Origin: JACRPH01 sp041665465
GTDB lineage: Archaea > Nanobdellota > Nanobdellia > Woesearchaeales > GW2011-AR9
Assembly (NCBI GenBank): GCA_041665465.1
Contig: JBAYIU010000001.1
Location: 1,488,001-1,552,000, forward strand
Reading direction: 5' to 3'
Length of the DNA: 64,000 nucleotides
The position numbers and the translations under genes were made by a program. The notes below the pieces were generated by a model that worked only from the letters and a program-made list of their open reading frames with translations, searched no databases and was not told where the DNA came from. Of the stretch, positions 8,183-16,461 are shown in pieces; positions within the stretch are counted from its first letter, which is position 1, and every line of letters begins with the position of its first letter.

Positions 8183-10434
8183 TCTAAGCTTCCCTCCGCA
8201 GCAATCCTGAGAGTTTCCGTCAAATAAAATAAGCGAGCTTTTTCCGAAGCTTGGAAAGATTTATGTTCAATATTGATAAGGAGCAAGCGGTTAGGTAAAT
8301 CAAAATAAAACGGTCTTTTGTAATTCATGCCCCGTAAATAAATTAGATAAATGGGATCAGAGCCAAGCTTTAGTGGAGGAAGATCTCCTCCTTCCTGCTG
8401 AGGTTTAAACTCACTTCTGGGATGAGCGAAGATTTCTTCCATAATACTCTGGCAATGTTTCTTCACACCGTCCATTTCTTTCTCTCCTTCTTCTCTTTTT
8501 ATCTTTACATATTGTTCTAAGCTTAGAAGATATTTTGGATGGTGTTCTCGGTTAGCCAAAAATAAGTCGAAAGGAATGATTTCATTAAGTTTAGCAGAAG
8601 CGCCATTTTCCACTTCTACCAGGTAACTTTGTTCATTAAACTTTTTCTGTGGGTAAAGCAGGGTATAAAATCCCATTAATTCTCCTGATGCAGCTAATTG
8701 TTCAAAGTGATAGAACGGATTTTGGTTGGTCTTATTCCTTAGGAACCATTCTAAACATTTTTTAGTTCCTTCTTTATCTTTCCTCTTTACCAATTCGGGA
8801 AGCAGGGCTGTCCTAAACACCTCACATAAGTATGTTCTCAGAGCGTCCGTATACACTAAGTCCGTTCTTCCTTCAATGGGATCCATTTGTAAAGGAATCT
8901 CCATTACACAAGAAAATGGAGCAGGTATTTCATAGATTAATTTCTCTCCAGAAAGAGCGGTGAGTGTTCCTTCTCTTAGCGGATCGAAGAATACTTTATG
9001 TTCCCTTGACTCATAGACTATACTCTTAAGATCCTTTTCTCTCTGTAAGACGCTGTTCTGGTTAACTCTTACTCCGTCTACCACTACTTCGAATCGTCTT
9101 GGATTTACATGTTTCAACTGAGTAAGAATATGTTTTCGTTGTTCTTCTCTTCTGGCTGGGTCAACAGAAGTGGGAACAATAGTTATCTTCACTCCTTTCT
9201 CGGCTAGGCTGGAACGGGAGAACCCGATATGTAATGATCCTTCATGAAGGAAATATCTCTGCATAAACGCTTCATGGCCATCACATGCTTCCACATAAAC
9301 TGTGCCATTTCTAATCTCTCCTCTTTCGGACTTTCCGATAACTTCTACCAGTTTAGCTTTTGACCCTACCCCAAATCTTCCGATGTTAAGGTTACCTTCT
9401 TTAAACGAAATATAAGCCATAGGATACTTCTCAAAGAAAACCGTTCGGTTCATCCCTCTTCCGTTATCTTGTATTACCGTACCCTCAACAAGAAAATCAT
9501 ACTTAATTCCCGTAGCACCCGCATCCTCGCTGTTAGATTCTTCCTCGATTAGATATTGATTATCATTAGCAAACTGATATTCTACTAAGTCGTTAAGGTC
9601 CTTCTCGATATGAGTGGTACTGGCGGAAGGCGCAAGAAGTATTAAGGATCTTCGAACTAAAGTTGATTGAGCTACTTCTTTAAGATATTCATCAGAAACC
9701 TCGCCAGTATGAAACGCTCTATCTCCAATCAAGCTGATTATCTCTGGGAGTTTGATTCTTCTTAACAGCTCTTGCTGGTGAGCTGTGCTTCCTTCTGACA
9801 GAAGTTGTTCTAGTTTAGAGAGGGGATTTCCACTTAACCCTTCGGATTCAAGAAGAGCTTGAATGGATCCGGCTCTGGCCTTGATATCAGTAGCAATCTT
9901 GTCTGCTACTAGAAACCAATTCCCATAATTAAGAAACCTAGAAGATTCAGATATAGGAAGTGCCTTTGCCGCTTCAATCAATCCAGAAAGGTCTCTTCCG
10001 CGATTATCTTCATATCCTCGAATAAAGGCAAGGGATTTGTTAACGAATTCTTTTGCCACCATTAAACTAAGATCGTTGTACCTTTCTTTGAGTACGGCGA
10101 AAGATGCTTCTATCTCGCTAACTACTCTTTCTGATGCTTCAGTAAAAGTTAATCCTTCCTGTAATGAATATCTACTTCTAAAACTCTTAATCTCCACCAA
10201 AGCTTGGTACATATTTGATGCTTGTTCATCAGAACTAAATCCTTGAAAAGGATCATCGATAGTCAAAGCCTGGAAAAGGTTACTTAGAAAACGCTGATAC
10301 TGCTCGGATTCTGCATATAATCCAATTAGCCCATACAAGGGTAAGGAGATTTCTAAACCATTATGGTTAGGTGTTACTACCTTTTTTCTTTTGCTAACTC
10401 CTTTGCCTATAATTCTCTCTACGCTCCAGTCCAT
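8179..10434 (-). CDS. GHKL-type (Hsp90/MutL/MORC-like) ATPase
   Basis: A 751-residue soluble protein. About 270 helical residues precede a GHKL ATPase core: an N-box-like stretch near 277-290 (EKDLNDLVEYQ), the Mg/ATP motif DNGRGM at 323-328 and the lid motif GRFGVGSK at 352-359. A beta-rich S5-like domain follows, with RRFEVVVDGVRVNQ, which closely resembles the corresponding part of the next gene's product. The remaining 270 residues resemble nothing I recognise. GHKL ATPases of the Hsp90/MutL/MORC type dimerise on ATP binding and clamp clients or DNA. This is the first gene of the operon, with a TATA-like box (ATTTATAAATAGG on the minus strand, 10459-10471) upstream. It may pair with the GHKL domain of the downstream transglutaminase fusion. 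Confidence 0.78.
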   Translation of the reverse strand: MDWSVERIIGKGVSKRKKVVTPNHNGLEISLPLYGLIGLYAESEQYQRFLSNLFQALTIDDPFQGFSSDEQASNMYQALVEIKSFRSRYSLQEGLTFTEASERVVSEIEASFAVLKERYNDLSLMVAKEFVNKSLAFIRGYEDNRGRDLSGLIEAAKALPISESSRFLNYGNWFLVADKIATDIKARAGSIQALLESEGLSGNPLSKLEQLLSEGSTAHQQELLRRIKLPEIISLIGDRAFHTGEVSDEYLKEVAQSTLVRRSLILLAPSASTTHIEKDLNDLVEYQFANDNQYLIEEESNSEDAGATGIKYDFLVEGTVIQDNGRGMNRTVFFEKYPMAYISFKEGNLNIGRFGVGSKAKLVEVIGKSERGEIRNGTVYVEACDGHEAFMQRYFLHEGSLHIGFSRSSLAEKGVKITIVPTSVDPARREEQRKHILTQLKHVNPRRFEVVVDGVRVNQNSVLQREKDLKSIVYESREHKVFFDPLREGTLTALSGEKLIYEIPAPFSCVMEIPLQMDPIEGRTDLVYTDALRTYLCEVFRTALLPELVKRKDKEGTKKCLEWFLRNKTNQNPFYHFEQLAASGELMGFYTLLYPQKKFNEQSYLVEVENGASAKLNEIIPFDLFLANREHHPKYLLSLEQYVKIKREEGEKEMDGVKKHCQSIMEEIFAHPRSEFKPQQEGGDLPPLKLGSDPIYLIYLRGMNYKRPFYFDLPNRLLLINIEHKSFQASEKARLFYLTETLRIAAEGSLE

Positions 10435-10570
10435 CTCAAGCCCTCTTCAAGGAAGGCCTATTTATAAATTATGTCTCTTTATTTACTCGGGAGTAATTAT
10501 TGCCCCTGTGCTGATTAACCCTTCTTCGGGAGTTACTTAACTTTAAATAAATCTTTAACATTCTACCCTT

Positions 10571-10796
10571 AAATGACGCGGACAGTTCGGTTGTCCTGAA
10601 AAGGATGTCAACATACCAGCCTCTGTCAAACATTCGCATATAACTATGGTGACTGAACTATAACTCACCGTATGCTACCTGTGTTTGAAAACGCTTCCTA
10701 TGCAGCGAAAAAGATCACCTTTAAAACACCTAAACAAGGTCAAGTCGATAATTAGAGATGTTCAAGGCACTTTTTCACCGAGTTCAGACGTCATTT
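10571..10796. ncRNA. Candidate structured non-coding RNA (about 226 nt, unknown family)
   Basis: This gene-free stretch can be closed by an eight-base helix, AAATGACG (10571-10578) with CGTCATTT (10789-10796). Inside lies a nested hairpin of three stacked helices: TCAAACA/TGTTTGA (10626-10632 with 10682-10688), GCATA/TATGC (10636-10640 with 10671-10675) and TGGTGA/TCACCG (10647-10652 with 10665-10670). Further hairpins are GGACA/TGTCC near 10580-10596 and ACCTT/AAGGT near 10716-10740. The conserved cores of RNase P RNA, SRP RNA and 5S rRNA, as I know them, are absent. The strand is not decided; the plus strand would place it just before the small basic protein gene. Function unknown. Confidence 0.5.
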
Positions 10797-10819
10797 TATA
10801 ATTATTTATGGTGATATGA

Positions 10820-10969
10820 ATGGTACATCCTTTAATCAAAAAGTTATTTTCGAAATCTTCCAAAGGGCGTAGTCCTAGCAGTAAGCCCAAACATTCTAAA
10901 GTGGCAAAGTTGATTAAGTTGGCTAAGAGTAAAAAGAAGAAAGTAGTTAAGAAAAAAGGAAAGAAATAA
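10820..10969 (+). CDS. Very small lysine-rich basic protein (49 aa)
   Basis: A 49-codon frame that starts MVHPLIKKLFSKSSK and ends with a run of lysines (KSKKKKVVKKKGKK). About 40 percent of residues are Lys and there are only two or three acidic-free turns between them, so it would bind nucleic acid or phospholipid surfaces. A GGTGA ribosome site (10810-10814) lies five bases before the ATG. This supports the start over the ATG at 10816, whose frame closes after 18 codons. It follows the candidate structured RNA closely, so RNA and protein may be functionally linked, but that is inference. No family recognised. Confidence 0.55.
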   Translation: MVHPLIKKLFSKSSKGRSPSSKPKHSKVAKLIKLAKSKKKKVVKKKGKK

Positions 10970-11036
10970 TTACTTACTTTTTTGTCTCACTTTGGCCCTA
11001 TAAGTTAATATTCTAAGTTCCCTTTAAGCTTATATC

Positions 11037-11837
11037 ATGTATCAGATGTCTCAGGGCTATGCCTGCCAAGGTTGTGGAAGCGGATTGAGTTATAGTAGAA
11101 GTTACAGCAGATTGGAATCTAAAGTTAGTTATTCTGCTTCAGAAGGTTCAGGAATACGTTACTCTGTAGCTGCATCTGTTCCAGAATTTTCGGTTATGCC
11201 TTCGATCAGATCAGATTATACTTCTAGTTTTCAATCAGGGTATACTGCTAGCACTTTAGGTTATGATCTATTCAAATCAGAAAAGAATTATCAATTTGTT
11301 CCGGATAATTTCTTAAGAGAGGGAAATTGGGGTGGTTTTGTGGGTTCCGCTGAGGAAATCAAAGAGTTGGTGGAAGAAACTTTTGAGTTGATGTTCCACC
11401 AGCCCTTTCCTCAAGACATTAAGGTTTCAGTGTTAGGAGAAGAACGTTTTAAGAAGCTAGCTCCTCATCCGGGAACCTTGGGATTGTCGATAAACCGACG
11501 TGAACACGGAATGATCTCGGAAATATTTGTTAAGAAGGATGTTCTAGCGAGAGTCTTGTTAACCTTTGGACATGAACTAGGTCATGTATTAACTTCTACT
11601 TTAGAGCATGCTCAGGATGAAGAAGCTAAAGCTTACGCTTTCTCTCTGGCTTGGATGAGAACCATTAAAGAACATAATATTGCTGGGCTAAAGAATGCCA
11701 TTATAACAGAGAATCCTGCTGATAATGGATTACATAATGTGGCTTTCTTCTTTGTGGAACAGTTACATAAAAGTGGGAAGAGTTGGTGGGACATTTATCA
11801 AGAACTGATTGGGAAAGAAGTTAGTATTGCTAGTTAA
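11037..11837 (+). CDS. Putative zinc metalloprotease (HExxH)
   Basis: A 266-residue protein with a zincin active site. TFGHELGHVLTST gives the two zinc-binding His and the catalytic Glu, and DEEAKAYAFSLAWM, 12-20 residues later, offers the third ligand (Glu), as in gluzincin-like families. The N-terminus has a CQGCG pair and a Ser/Tyr-rich low-complexity stretch of about 70 residues, possibly a small metal site plus a disordered tail. No signal peptide or membrane helix is seen, so it is likely cytoplasmic. There is no clear ribosome site; TTTAAGCTTATATC lies immediately upstream, so initiation may be leaderless. An alternative ATG is three codons in. Substrate unknown. Confidence 0.65.
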   Translation: MYQMSQGYACQGCGSGLSYSRSYSRLESKVSYSASEGSGIRYSVAASVPEFSVMPSIRSDYTSSFQSGYTASTLGYDLFKSEKNYQFVPDNFLREGNWGGFVGSAEEIKELVEETFELMFHQPFPQDIKVSVLGEERFKKLAPHPGTLGLSINRREHGMISEIFVKKDVLARVLLTFGHELGHVLTSTLEHAQDEEAKAYAFSLAWMRTIKEHNIAGLKNAIITENPADNGLHNVAFFFVEQLHKSGKSWWDIYQELIGKEVSIAS

Positions 11838-11896
11838 GAAACGTATATAAACATTATTCCCATAATCTTTTTAACTTAGTCCCTTATTTTAAAGAC

Positions 11897-13045
11897 ATGA
11901 TCTCTGAGGAGACAATTAATCGGGGGGGAAGTAAGTTAGAGATAACTAGATATATTCTAGAGCACGACTTAGATATACCTGTGCCCAGATCAATCTGGAA
12001 ATACGCAGGAGAGAGTTTAGATCCATTAAAATCAGAGTTTGAGAAATTTAAGAAGCCGGTGATTGTGCGAGGATCTCATCCTAATGACCTTCATGGTTAT
12101 ATTGATGTAATTCCCACCTTTAGAGGAATTGATAGTTTTTCCAGATTAGAAAAAGCGGTAAGAGAGATTGAGAGAGTAGCTGCTAGTCATAAAGTAAAGA
12201 CCCATGCTTTAGACTGGGGACAGGAGTTTACTCCTGAGGTTCATGTTCTAATTCAAGAACAGAATCCTTCTGGGCAATTGGGGTCTATGTTAAAACATCC
12301 TCATAGTTCAGATATCCGTATTCAATATCGAGACCTGGAAGATTATCGTTGTGGGGGGACTTATATTTATGCCGTTTTTAATGAGGAAAAAAGGAAGATA
12401 TATCACGGAGGAAGTAGTTTTGTTAATCAATGTAAAGAAGTTAAGAATCATGAATTGAGAAGATTAGCAGATATTTACCGTAAGCTGATTGTATATGGTG
12501 TTCTTGATCCAGAATGGGCTTATCAAGTTGAATTCGGGCTTAAACCGTTGCAATTCTTCCAAGCACGACCTTTCAAGAAAATTGTTCCTGAAGCAAATTT
12601 CTCTCTACCATCAATACCTAAAAAAGGAGTGTGTTTATGGGGGTGGGGATTTGGAATAACTCCAAAAGAAGGGATTGATCTACCTTTCTTTGCTCCTGGT
12701 GATTATAAAGATCTTCATAGGAAGGTGAGAGACAGAGTAGAAGGTTATGGTTTAATCACTTCATCTCGTCCTCAAGTCTCTCCAGATCCCGGGATTAGGT
12801 TTCATAATCTTAAAGTTTATTGTTCATCAAGTCCCTTACATCAATTCTTAGAACACGGCAATTATCGCTTGATGAAAAGAGCAGACTTCTCAATTGTTAA
12901 TTATTCTTTGTATAATGCGGGAAAAACAGTTCTACAAAGTGGAAATTGGCAAGAATATGATTCTGTCATTAAGCAGCTGCTAAAAGATTCTCGATTTTTC
13001 TGCAATGGTGATCAAGGGATGATTATTCCTAAGAAATATCTCTAA
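11897..13045 (+). CDS. PEP-synthase/PPDK-type ATP-grasp-like protein, stand-alone
   Basis: A 382-residue protein related to the N-terminal nucleotide-binding domain of pyruvate phosphate dikinase/PEP synthase. KPVIVRGSHPNDLHG resembles the family's V-R-S-S/E-D stretch, and YQVEFGLKPLQFFQARPFK matches its D-x-E-W...L-Q-x-R-P end. The phosphohistidine and PEP-binding domains of the full enzymes are absent, so it probably uses the fold for a different ATP-dependent phosphate or ligase reaction. The last 150 residues are not recognised. A TATA-like CTTTTTAAC lies about 29 bases before the ATG with no ribosome site, so it may be leaderless. A distant relative lies at 39880-41112. Confidence 0.55.
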   Translation: MISEETINRGGSKLEITRYILEHDLDIPVPRSIWKYAGESLDPLKSEFEKFKKPVIVRGSHPNDLHGYIDVIPTFRGIDSFSRLEKAVREIERVAASHKVKTHALDWGQEFTPEVHVLIQEQNPSGQLGSMLKHPHSSDIRIQYRDLEDYRCGGTYIYAVFNEEKRKIYHGGSSFVNQCKEVKNHELRRLADIYRKLIVYGVLDPEWAYQVEFGLKPLQFFQARPFKKIVPEANFSLPSIPKKGVCLWGWGFGITPKEGIDLPFFAPGDYKDLHRKVRDRVEGYGLITSSRPQVSPDPGIRFHNLKVYCSSSPLHQFLEHGNYRLMKRADFSIVNYSLYNAGKTVLQSGNWQEYDSVIKQLLKDSRFFCNGDQGMIIPKKYL

Positions 13046-13507
13046 TTAATTCTTTTTCTTCTCGTAATCCTCAATAGCTGCTCTCAAAGCTTGATCTCCT
13101 AAAACAGAACAATGAATCTTTCTAGTAGGCAATCCTCCTAAAGCTTTAACGATATCTTGAGGAGTAATTTTCTTAGCTTCTTCTAAAGTCTTTCCAATAG
13201 CCATCTCTGACATGATGGAGGTAGAAGCGATAGCCGAAGCACATCCAAAAGTCTTCCAGCGACATTCTTTGATTTTATTAGTCTTCTTGTCCACTTTGAT
13301 GTACAACTTCATAACGTCTCCGCATGCTGGAGAACCTACTTGTCCGATTCCATCCGCCTTCTTTTCATAAATTTCTGCTTCTTTATCCGTATGAAAAATA
13401 TTCCTGGGATGAAAGAAATGATCTTTAACTATCTCTGTGTAAAGCCAAGATTCTCCTTGATGTCCTGTAACGTCTGTTTTAGAGGTGGCAGTTTTGGTTT
13501 TCATCAT
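13046..13507 (-). CDS. iscU: Iron-sulfur cluster scaffold IscU
   Basis: Scaffold on which Fe-S clusters are built from sulfur supplied by IscS. The 153 residues contain the three cluster cysteines in family context: GSPACGDVM, KTFGCASAIAS and HCSVLGDQALRAAI, with the Asp after the first Cys in place. The N-terminal 20 residues are an extension beyond the usual start near YTEIVKDHFFHPRN. The start (ATGATG) lies inside the end of iscS, so the two are translationally coupled, as expected for partners. It is the last gene of a four-gene operon with a Cys-rich microprotein, an HTH regulator and iscS. Confidence 0.95.
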   Translation of the reverse strand: MMKTKTATSKTDVTGHQGESWLYTEIVKDHFFHPRNIFHTDKEAEIYEKKADGIGQVGSPACGDVMKLYIKVDKKTNKIKECRWKTFGCASAIASTSIMSEMAIGKTLEEAKKITPQDIVKALGGLPTRKIHCSVLGDQALRAAIEDYEKKKN

Positions 13508-14717
13508 TTTTACCTCGAATATTATTCATGTTCAGATGTATTGGTGAGATCTTTCTTAGTGAATCAATAATTCCCGGAAGATATTTCATCAAGTAATCTA
13601 TGTCTGCTTTAGTATTTATTTTACCTAAAGTAAACCTGATACTCCCATGAGCAGCGTCATGTTTTAACCCGATAGCGTTAAGTACATGACTTATCTCTAA
13701 CTTTTGTGAACTGCAAGCAGATCCAGTAGAAACGTAAATTCCATATTCGTTTAAGTATAACAAAATTGATTCTCCTTCCACATCTAAGAAAGAAATATTG
13801 GCGTTATTCGGCAGTCTGTCTATGGGATGTCCGTTCAAGAAAGATTTAGGAATCTTTTCTAACACTTGTTTAATCAAGTAATTTCTTAAGGTGATTAATC
13901 GTTTATTCTCTTTTTCTCTTCCTTTCTGAGCTAAGTCTAAAGCTTTAGCAAATCCTACAATCCCTGGAACATTTTCTGTTCCTGATCTTAATCCTCCTTC
14001 TTGTCCTCCTCCATGGGATAAAGGTTCTAACTTTAAGTCTGCTCGTTTGTAAAGTATTCCTACTCCCTTAGGTCCGTAAATCTTAGACCCGTTAAGGGTC
14101 ATCAGGTCAACATTTAATTTATGTACATCTAATTCTAATGATCCCGCTGCTTGACAGGCATCAGTGTGAAACAAGATGTTGTGCTTGAAAGCAACTCTAC
14201 CTATTTCTGCAATGGGTTGAATTGTCCCGATCTCATTGTTAGCGTACATGATTGAAATCAGAATAGTATCTGGACGAATAGATTTTTCTACTGCATCTGG
14301 AGAAATTGTGCCATATTCATCCACCTCTAAATAAGTTACCGGGTATCCAATACTTTCTAAATATTCGCAGGTGCTCAATACTGCCGGATGTTCAATCTTA
14401 GAAGTAATAATATGGCCTTTTCTTTTCATGAAAGCTATGCCTTTAAGGGCAAGGTTGATACTTTCAGTTCCCCCGCTAGTAAAAATAATCTCTTGAGGTA
14501 GACAACTTAAATCTCGAGCAATACTCTGTCGAGCTTGTTCTACCACTGATTTTACTTGTAGTCCAGGAGTATGTAAACTGCCCGGATTAGCATAATATTT
14601 TTCAAAAAATGGAAGCATGGATTCTAATACTTCTGGTAAGACATAGGTAGTAGCAGCATGATCTAAATAAACTGCTTTTCTTTTAATGGGTTTAGTTCTT
14701 GGTTTGGTCTTAGACAT
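13479..14717 (-). CDS. iscS: Cysteine desulfurase IscS/NifS
   Basis: PLP enzyme that removes sulfur from cysteine and passes it as persulfide to IscU and other acceptors. The expected motifs are all present: TSGGTESIN, the IEHPAV His stacking on PLP, MYANNEIGTIQP, HTDACQAAG, the PLP lysine in NGSKIYGPKG, RSGTENVPG and the mobile catalytic Cys in STGSACSS. It is about 412 residues long, a normal size. A GTG nine bases further upstream (14726) is in frame, but it coincides with a GTGAT ribosome site for the ATG at 14717, so the ATG is preferred. It overlaps the regulator gene upstream by eight bases and iscU downstream. Confidence 0.95.
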   Translation of the reverse strand: MSKTKPRTKPIKRKAVYLDHAATTYVLPEVLESMLPFFEKYYANPGSLHTPGLQVKSVVEQARQSIARDLSCLPQEIIFTSGGTESINLALKGIAFMKRKGHIITSKIEHPAVLSTCEYLESIGYPVTYLEVDEYGTISPDAVEKSIRPDTILISIMYANNEIGTIQPIAEIGRVAFKHNILFHTDACQAAGSLELDVHKLNVDLMTLNGSKIYGPKGVGILYKRADLKLEPLSHGGGQEGGLRSGTENVPGIVGFAKALDLAQKGREKENKRLITLRNYLIKQVLEKIPKSFLNGHPIDRLPNNANISFLDVEGESILLYLNEYGIYVSTGSACSSQKLEISHVLNAIGLKHDAAHGSIRFTLGKINTKADIDYLMKYLPGIIDSLRKISPIHLNMNNIRGKNDENQNCHL

Positions 14718-15090
14718 GGTAATCACAGTTTGGGCAAGGTAACTCCTTTTTTTCTAACAACGATTTCTCTTTATGCAATTTACAGATAATTCCTTTATCT
14801 CTAACTTGTTGATTTAATCTTACAATTTCCGTGTATAACTTAGTACGATCTTGAAGAATAGTTTTAACCGATTGGTCGATCTCTTTATCCATCTCTCCAC
14901 AGAATATTTCGTTTTTGGCTCTCTTTTCTTTTTTATATTGAGAAATAGCTGCTCCGGTAAGGTGCATCAATTTTGCTACCTCCGTTTGAGACCAACCCTT
15001 TTCTACTAATCTCAGAGCTAATCTTTTTCTAATGGTGGGAAGAACGTACCATACTTCAATTTCTTGAGGGAAGATTAGTTTTTGGCTCAT
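14710..15090 (-). CDS. HTH transcriptional regulator with cysteine cluster (predicted Fe-S sensor of the isc operon)
   Basis: A 126-residue regulator. A helix-turn-helix lies near residues 20-55 (RLVEKGWSQTEVAKLMHLTGAAISQYKKEKR), of the XRE-like type found in archaeal COG2522. After it come a helical stretch and four cysteines: one in EIFCGE, one in IICKLH and a C-terminal CPNC followed by DYHV. Such a set could hold an Fe-S cluster or zinc. Its place directly before iscS and iscU, overlapping iscS, suggests that it senses cluster status and controls its own operon, as IscR and SufR do in bacteria. This role is inferred from context. It starts one base after the stop of a Cys-containing microprotein. 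Confidence 0.8.
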   Translation of the reverse strand: MSQKLIFPQEIEVWYVLPTIRKRLALRLVEKGWSQTEVAKLMHLTGAAISQYKKEKRAKNEIFCGEMDKEIDQSVKTILQDRTKLYTEIVRLNQQVRDKGIICKLHKEKSLLEKKELPCPNCDYHV

Positions 15091-15091
15091 G

Positions 15092-15259
15092 TTAATTTCC
15101 TGGACAATCTGAACATCTTTGTCCGAACTTGAAAGATTGGCAGCAGTGGCTCTTTTTCCAACTAGAAGTGGTTACTGAATAACTGGAATTATCATTACTG
15201 TAACCCATAACTTGCCAATTGCTTCCATATGCTGGAGTGCTGTGTCCATAACTTACCAT
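15092..15259 (-). CDS. Cysteine-rich microprotein (55 aa) leading the isc operon
   Basis: A 55-codon frame starting MVSYGHSTPAYGSNWQ and ending with a compact Cys/His cluster (HCCQSFKFGQRCSDCPGN), which could bind zinc or an Fe-S cluster. Its stop (TAA) is one base before the ATG of the HTH regulator, so the two are very likely co-transcribed and coupled. On the minus strand a TATA-like box, TTTATAAATA, lies about 30 bases before the ATG with no ribosome site, so the start may be leaderless and mark the operon promoter. Four Cys and one His in a short tail next to Fe-S assembly genes suggest a metal or sulfur carrier. No family recognised. Confidence 0.6.
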   Translation of the reverse strand: MVSYGHSTPAYGSNWQVMGYSNDNSSYSVTTSSWKKSHCCQSFKFGQRCSDCPGN

Positions 15260-15321
15260 GGTTTATTAACTATTGTTAATTATTTATAAAGTTTGTGGAA
15301 GAAAAGGTTGTCCATTTAAAA

Positions 15322-16320
15322 CTAACGCACAGAAAATATTTCTGGGAATTCTCTACTAAATACATAATGGTTTGAATATCTTCTAGAGTATTTATTCTTT
15401 CTTTCCGGGTCTTTCAAAACTTCAGCAATTATACTTCCTGATTCTGTTCCGGGTAGGGATAATTCATATTGTAAATCGCCTTCTTCTACTACTAAATTTA
15501 AAACCTGATTTTTTGGTCTTTCCTTCCATTCCATCCTCTCCAGCAAGGCCCAGGAGATCAGTTCGTCTCTGGGGAAAGCTTTAGTTGCTAGAGCAAGAGC
15601 AGAAGCATGATATCCTTGATTGATCAATAATCCTACTGCATATTTGGCTCTTCTTCTTCTTTGGTGTAGTTGGTCTATGTCTCCATTTTCACTGAAATAA
15701 TTATCATCAATTTGGGCAAACTTCTTGAACTGTAAAGAACCATCGTCTTCTAGTTTTAACTGAAGCAACTCTTCCATCATTCTTAGCTTCTGAGCAGGAT
15801 CTTCTGTAGTGTCATATAATAAAGAAATTTTTTCTTCTTCGGGGGGGGTAATTCCACGATCATCTATTCTCCTCATGATTTCCATAAACTGAAATACTTC
15901 CAAAGCTATTCTTTTAACTTCTGGATTTCTACTGGCAAGCCAATACTCATCTAGAAATAATTGATTTACATGTGTACTGCATAATTTGCTTGCTTTTCTA
16001 TATGGGTCTCCATTAATCCTGGCCCAGAATAGACTACGTTTTCTATTTGCGTCTCTTTCTAATTCTTCTGCAACTTCTACTAAAGTTTCTCTCTTGGATA
16101 ATTCTTCTAAAGATTTTGAGGCATATTTAGGTATCTTCTGGCCATATATCCCTCTTACTGATTGCTTAACTGCTTCTGCGGCAAGTGGATAAAGTTTAAG
16201 CGTAGCTTCATCAACGATTGATTGTAAGTCCGGATCATAACCTTCTGGTATATCTGTAACAGAATCTGAGAAAAAGGATATATTTATTTTTCTTCTTAAA
16301 TACTCTTCTCTGGGGCCCAT
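15322..16320 (-). CDS. Hypothetical helical protein
   Basis: No family recognised. The 332-residue protein is soluble, charged and predominantly helical (many Glu, Lys, Arg; few aromatics), with a short beta-like part near residues 275-300 (NLVVEEGDLQYELSLP). It has no signal peptide and no membrane segment. The gene is divergent from the PLP-enzyme gene at 16462 and shares a 141-base intergenic region with it. A TATA-like TTTAAATATAA on the minus strand near 16335-16350 probably serves this gene. Length, codon use and a clean start (MGPREEYLRRK) support it as real. Function unknown. Confidence 0.65.
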   Translation of the reverse strand: MGPREEYLRRKINISFFSDSVTDIPEGYDPDLQSIVDEATLKLYPLAAEAVKQSVRGIYGQKIPKYASKSLEELSKRETLVEVAEELERDANRKRSLFWARINGDPYRKASKLCSTHVNQLFLDEYWLASRNPEVKRIALEVFQFMEIMRRIDDRGITPPEEEKISLLYDTTEDPAQKLRMMEELLQLKLEDDGSLQFKKFAQIDDNYFSENGDIDQLHQRRRRAKYAVGLLINQGYHASALALATKAFPRDELISWALLERMEWKERPKNQVLNLVVEEGDLQYELSLPGTESGSIIAEVLKDPERKNKYSRRYSNHYVFSREFPEIFSVR

Positions 16321-16461
16321 TTTGTTTTAAATAAATAGGATTATATTTAAACCTTTTGATTTTATTCCTCCTTAATGATAACTATTCTGGAAGACCGTGG
16401 TAACTCTTTAGTAACAAAAGTAGAAACCTTTATAAATCTCTTCGTCAAAGATATTTTCTAA

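Noticed and set aside
10571..10796. RNase P, SRP or 5S RNA identity for the structured region
   Set aside because: I looked for the core motifs of these RNAs (the GAGGAAAGTC and ACAGAA blocks, the SRP helix 8 loop and the 5S arms) and found none.
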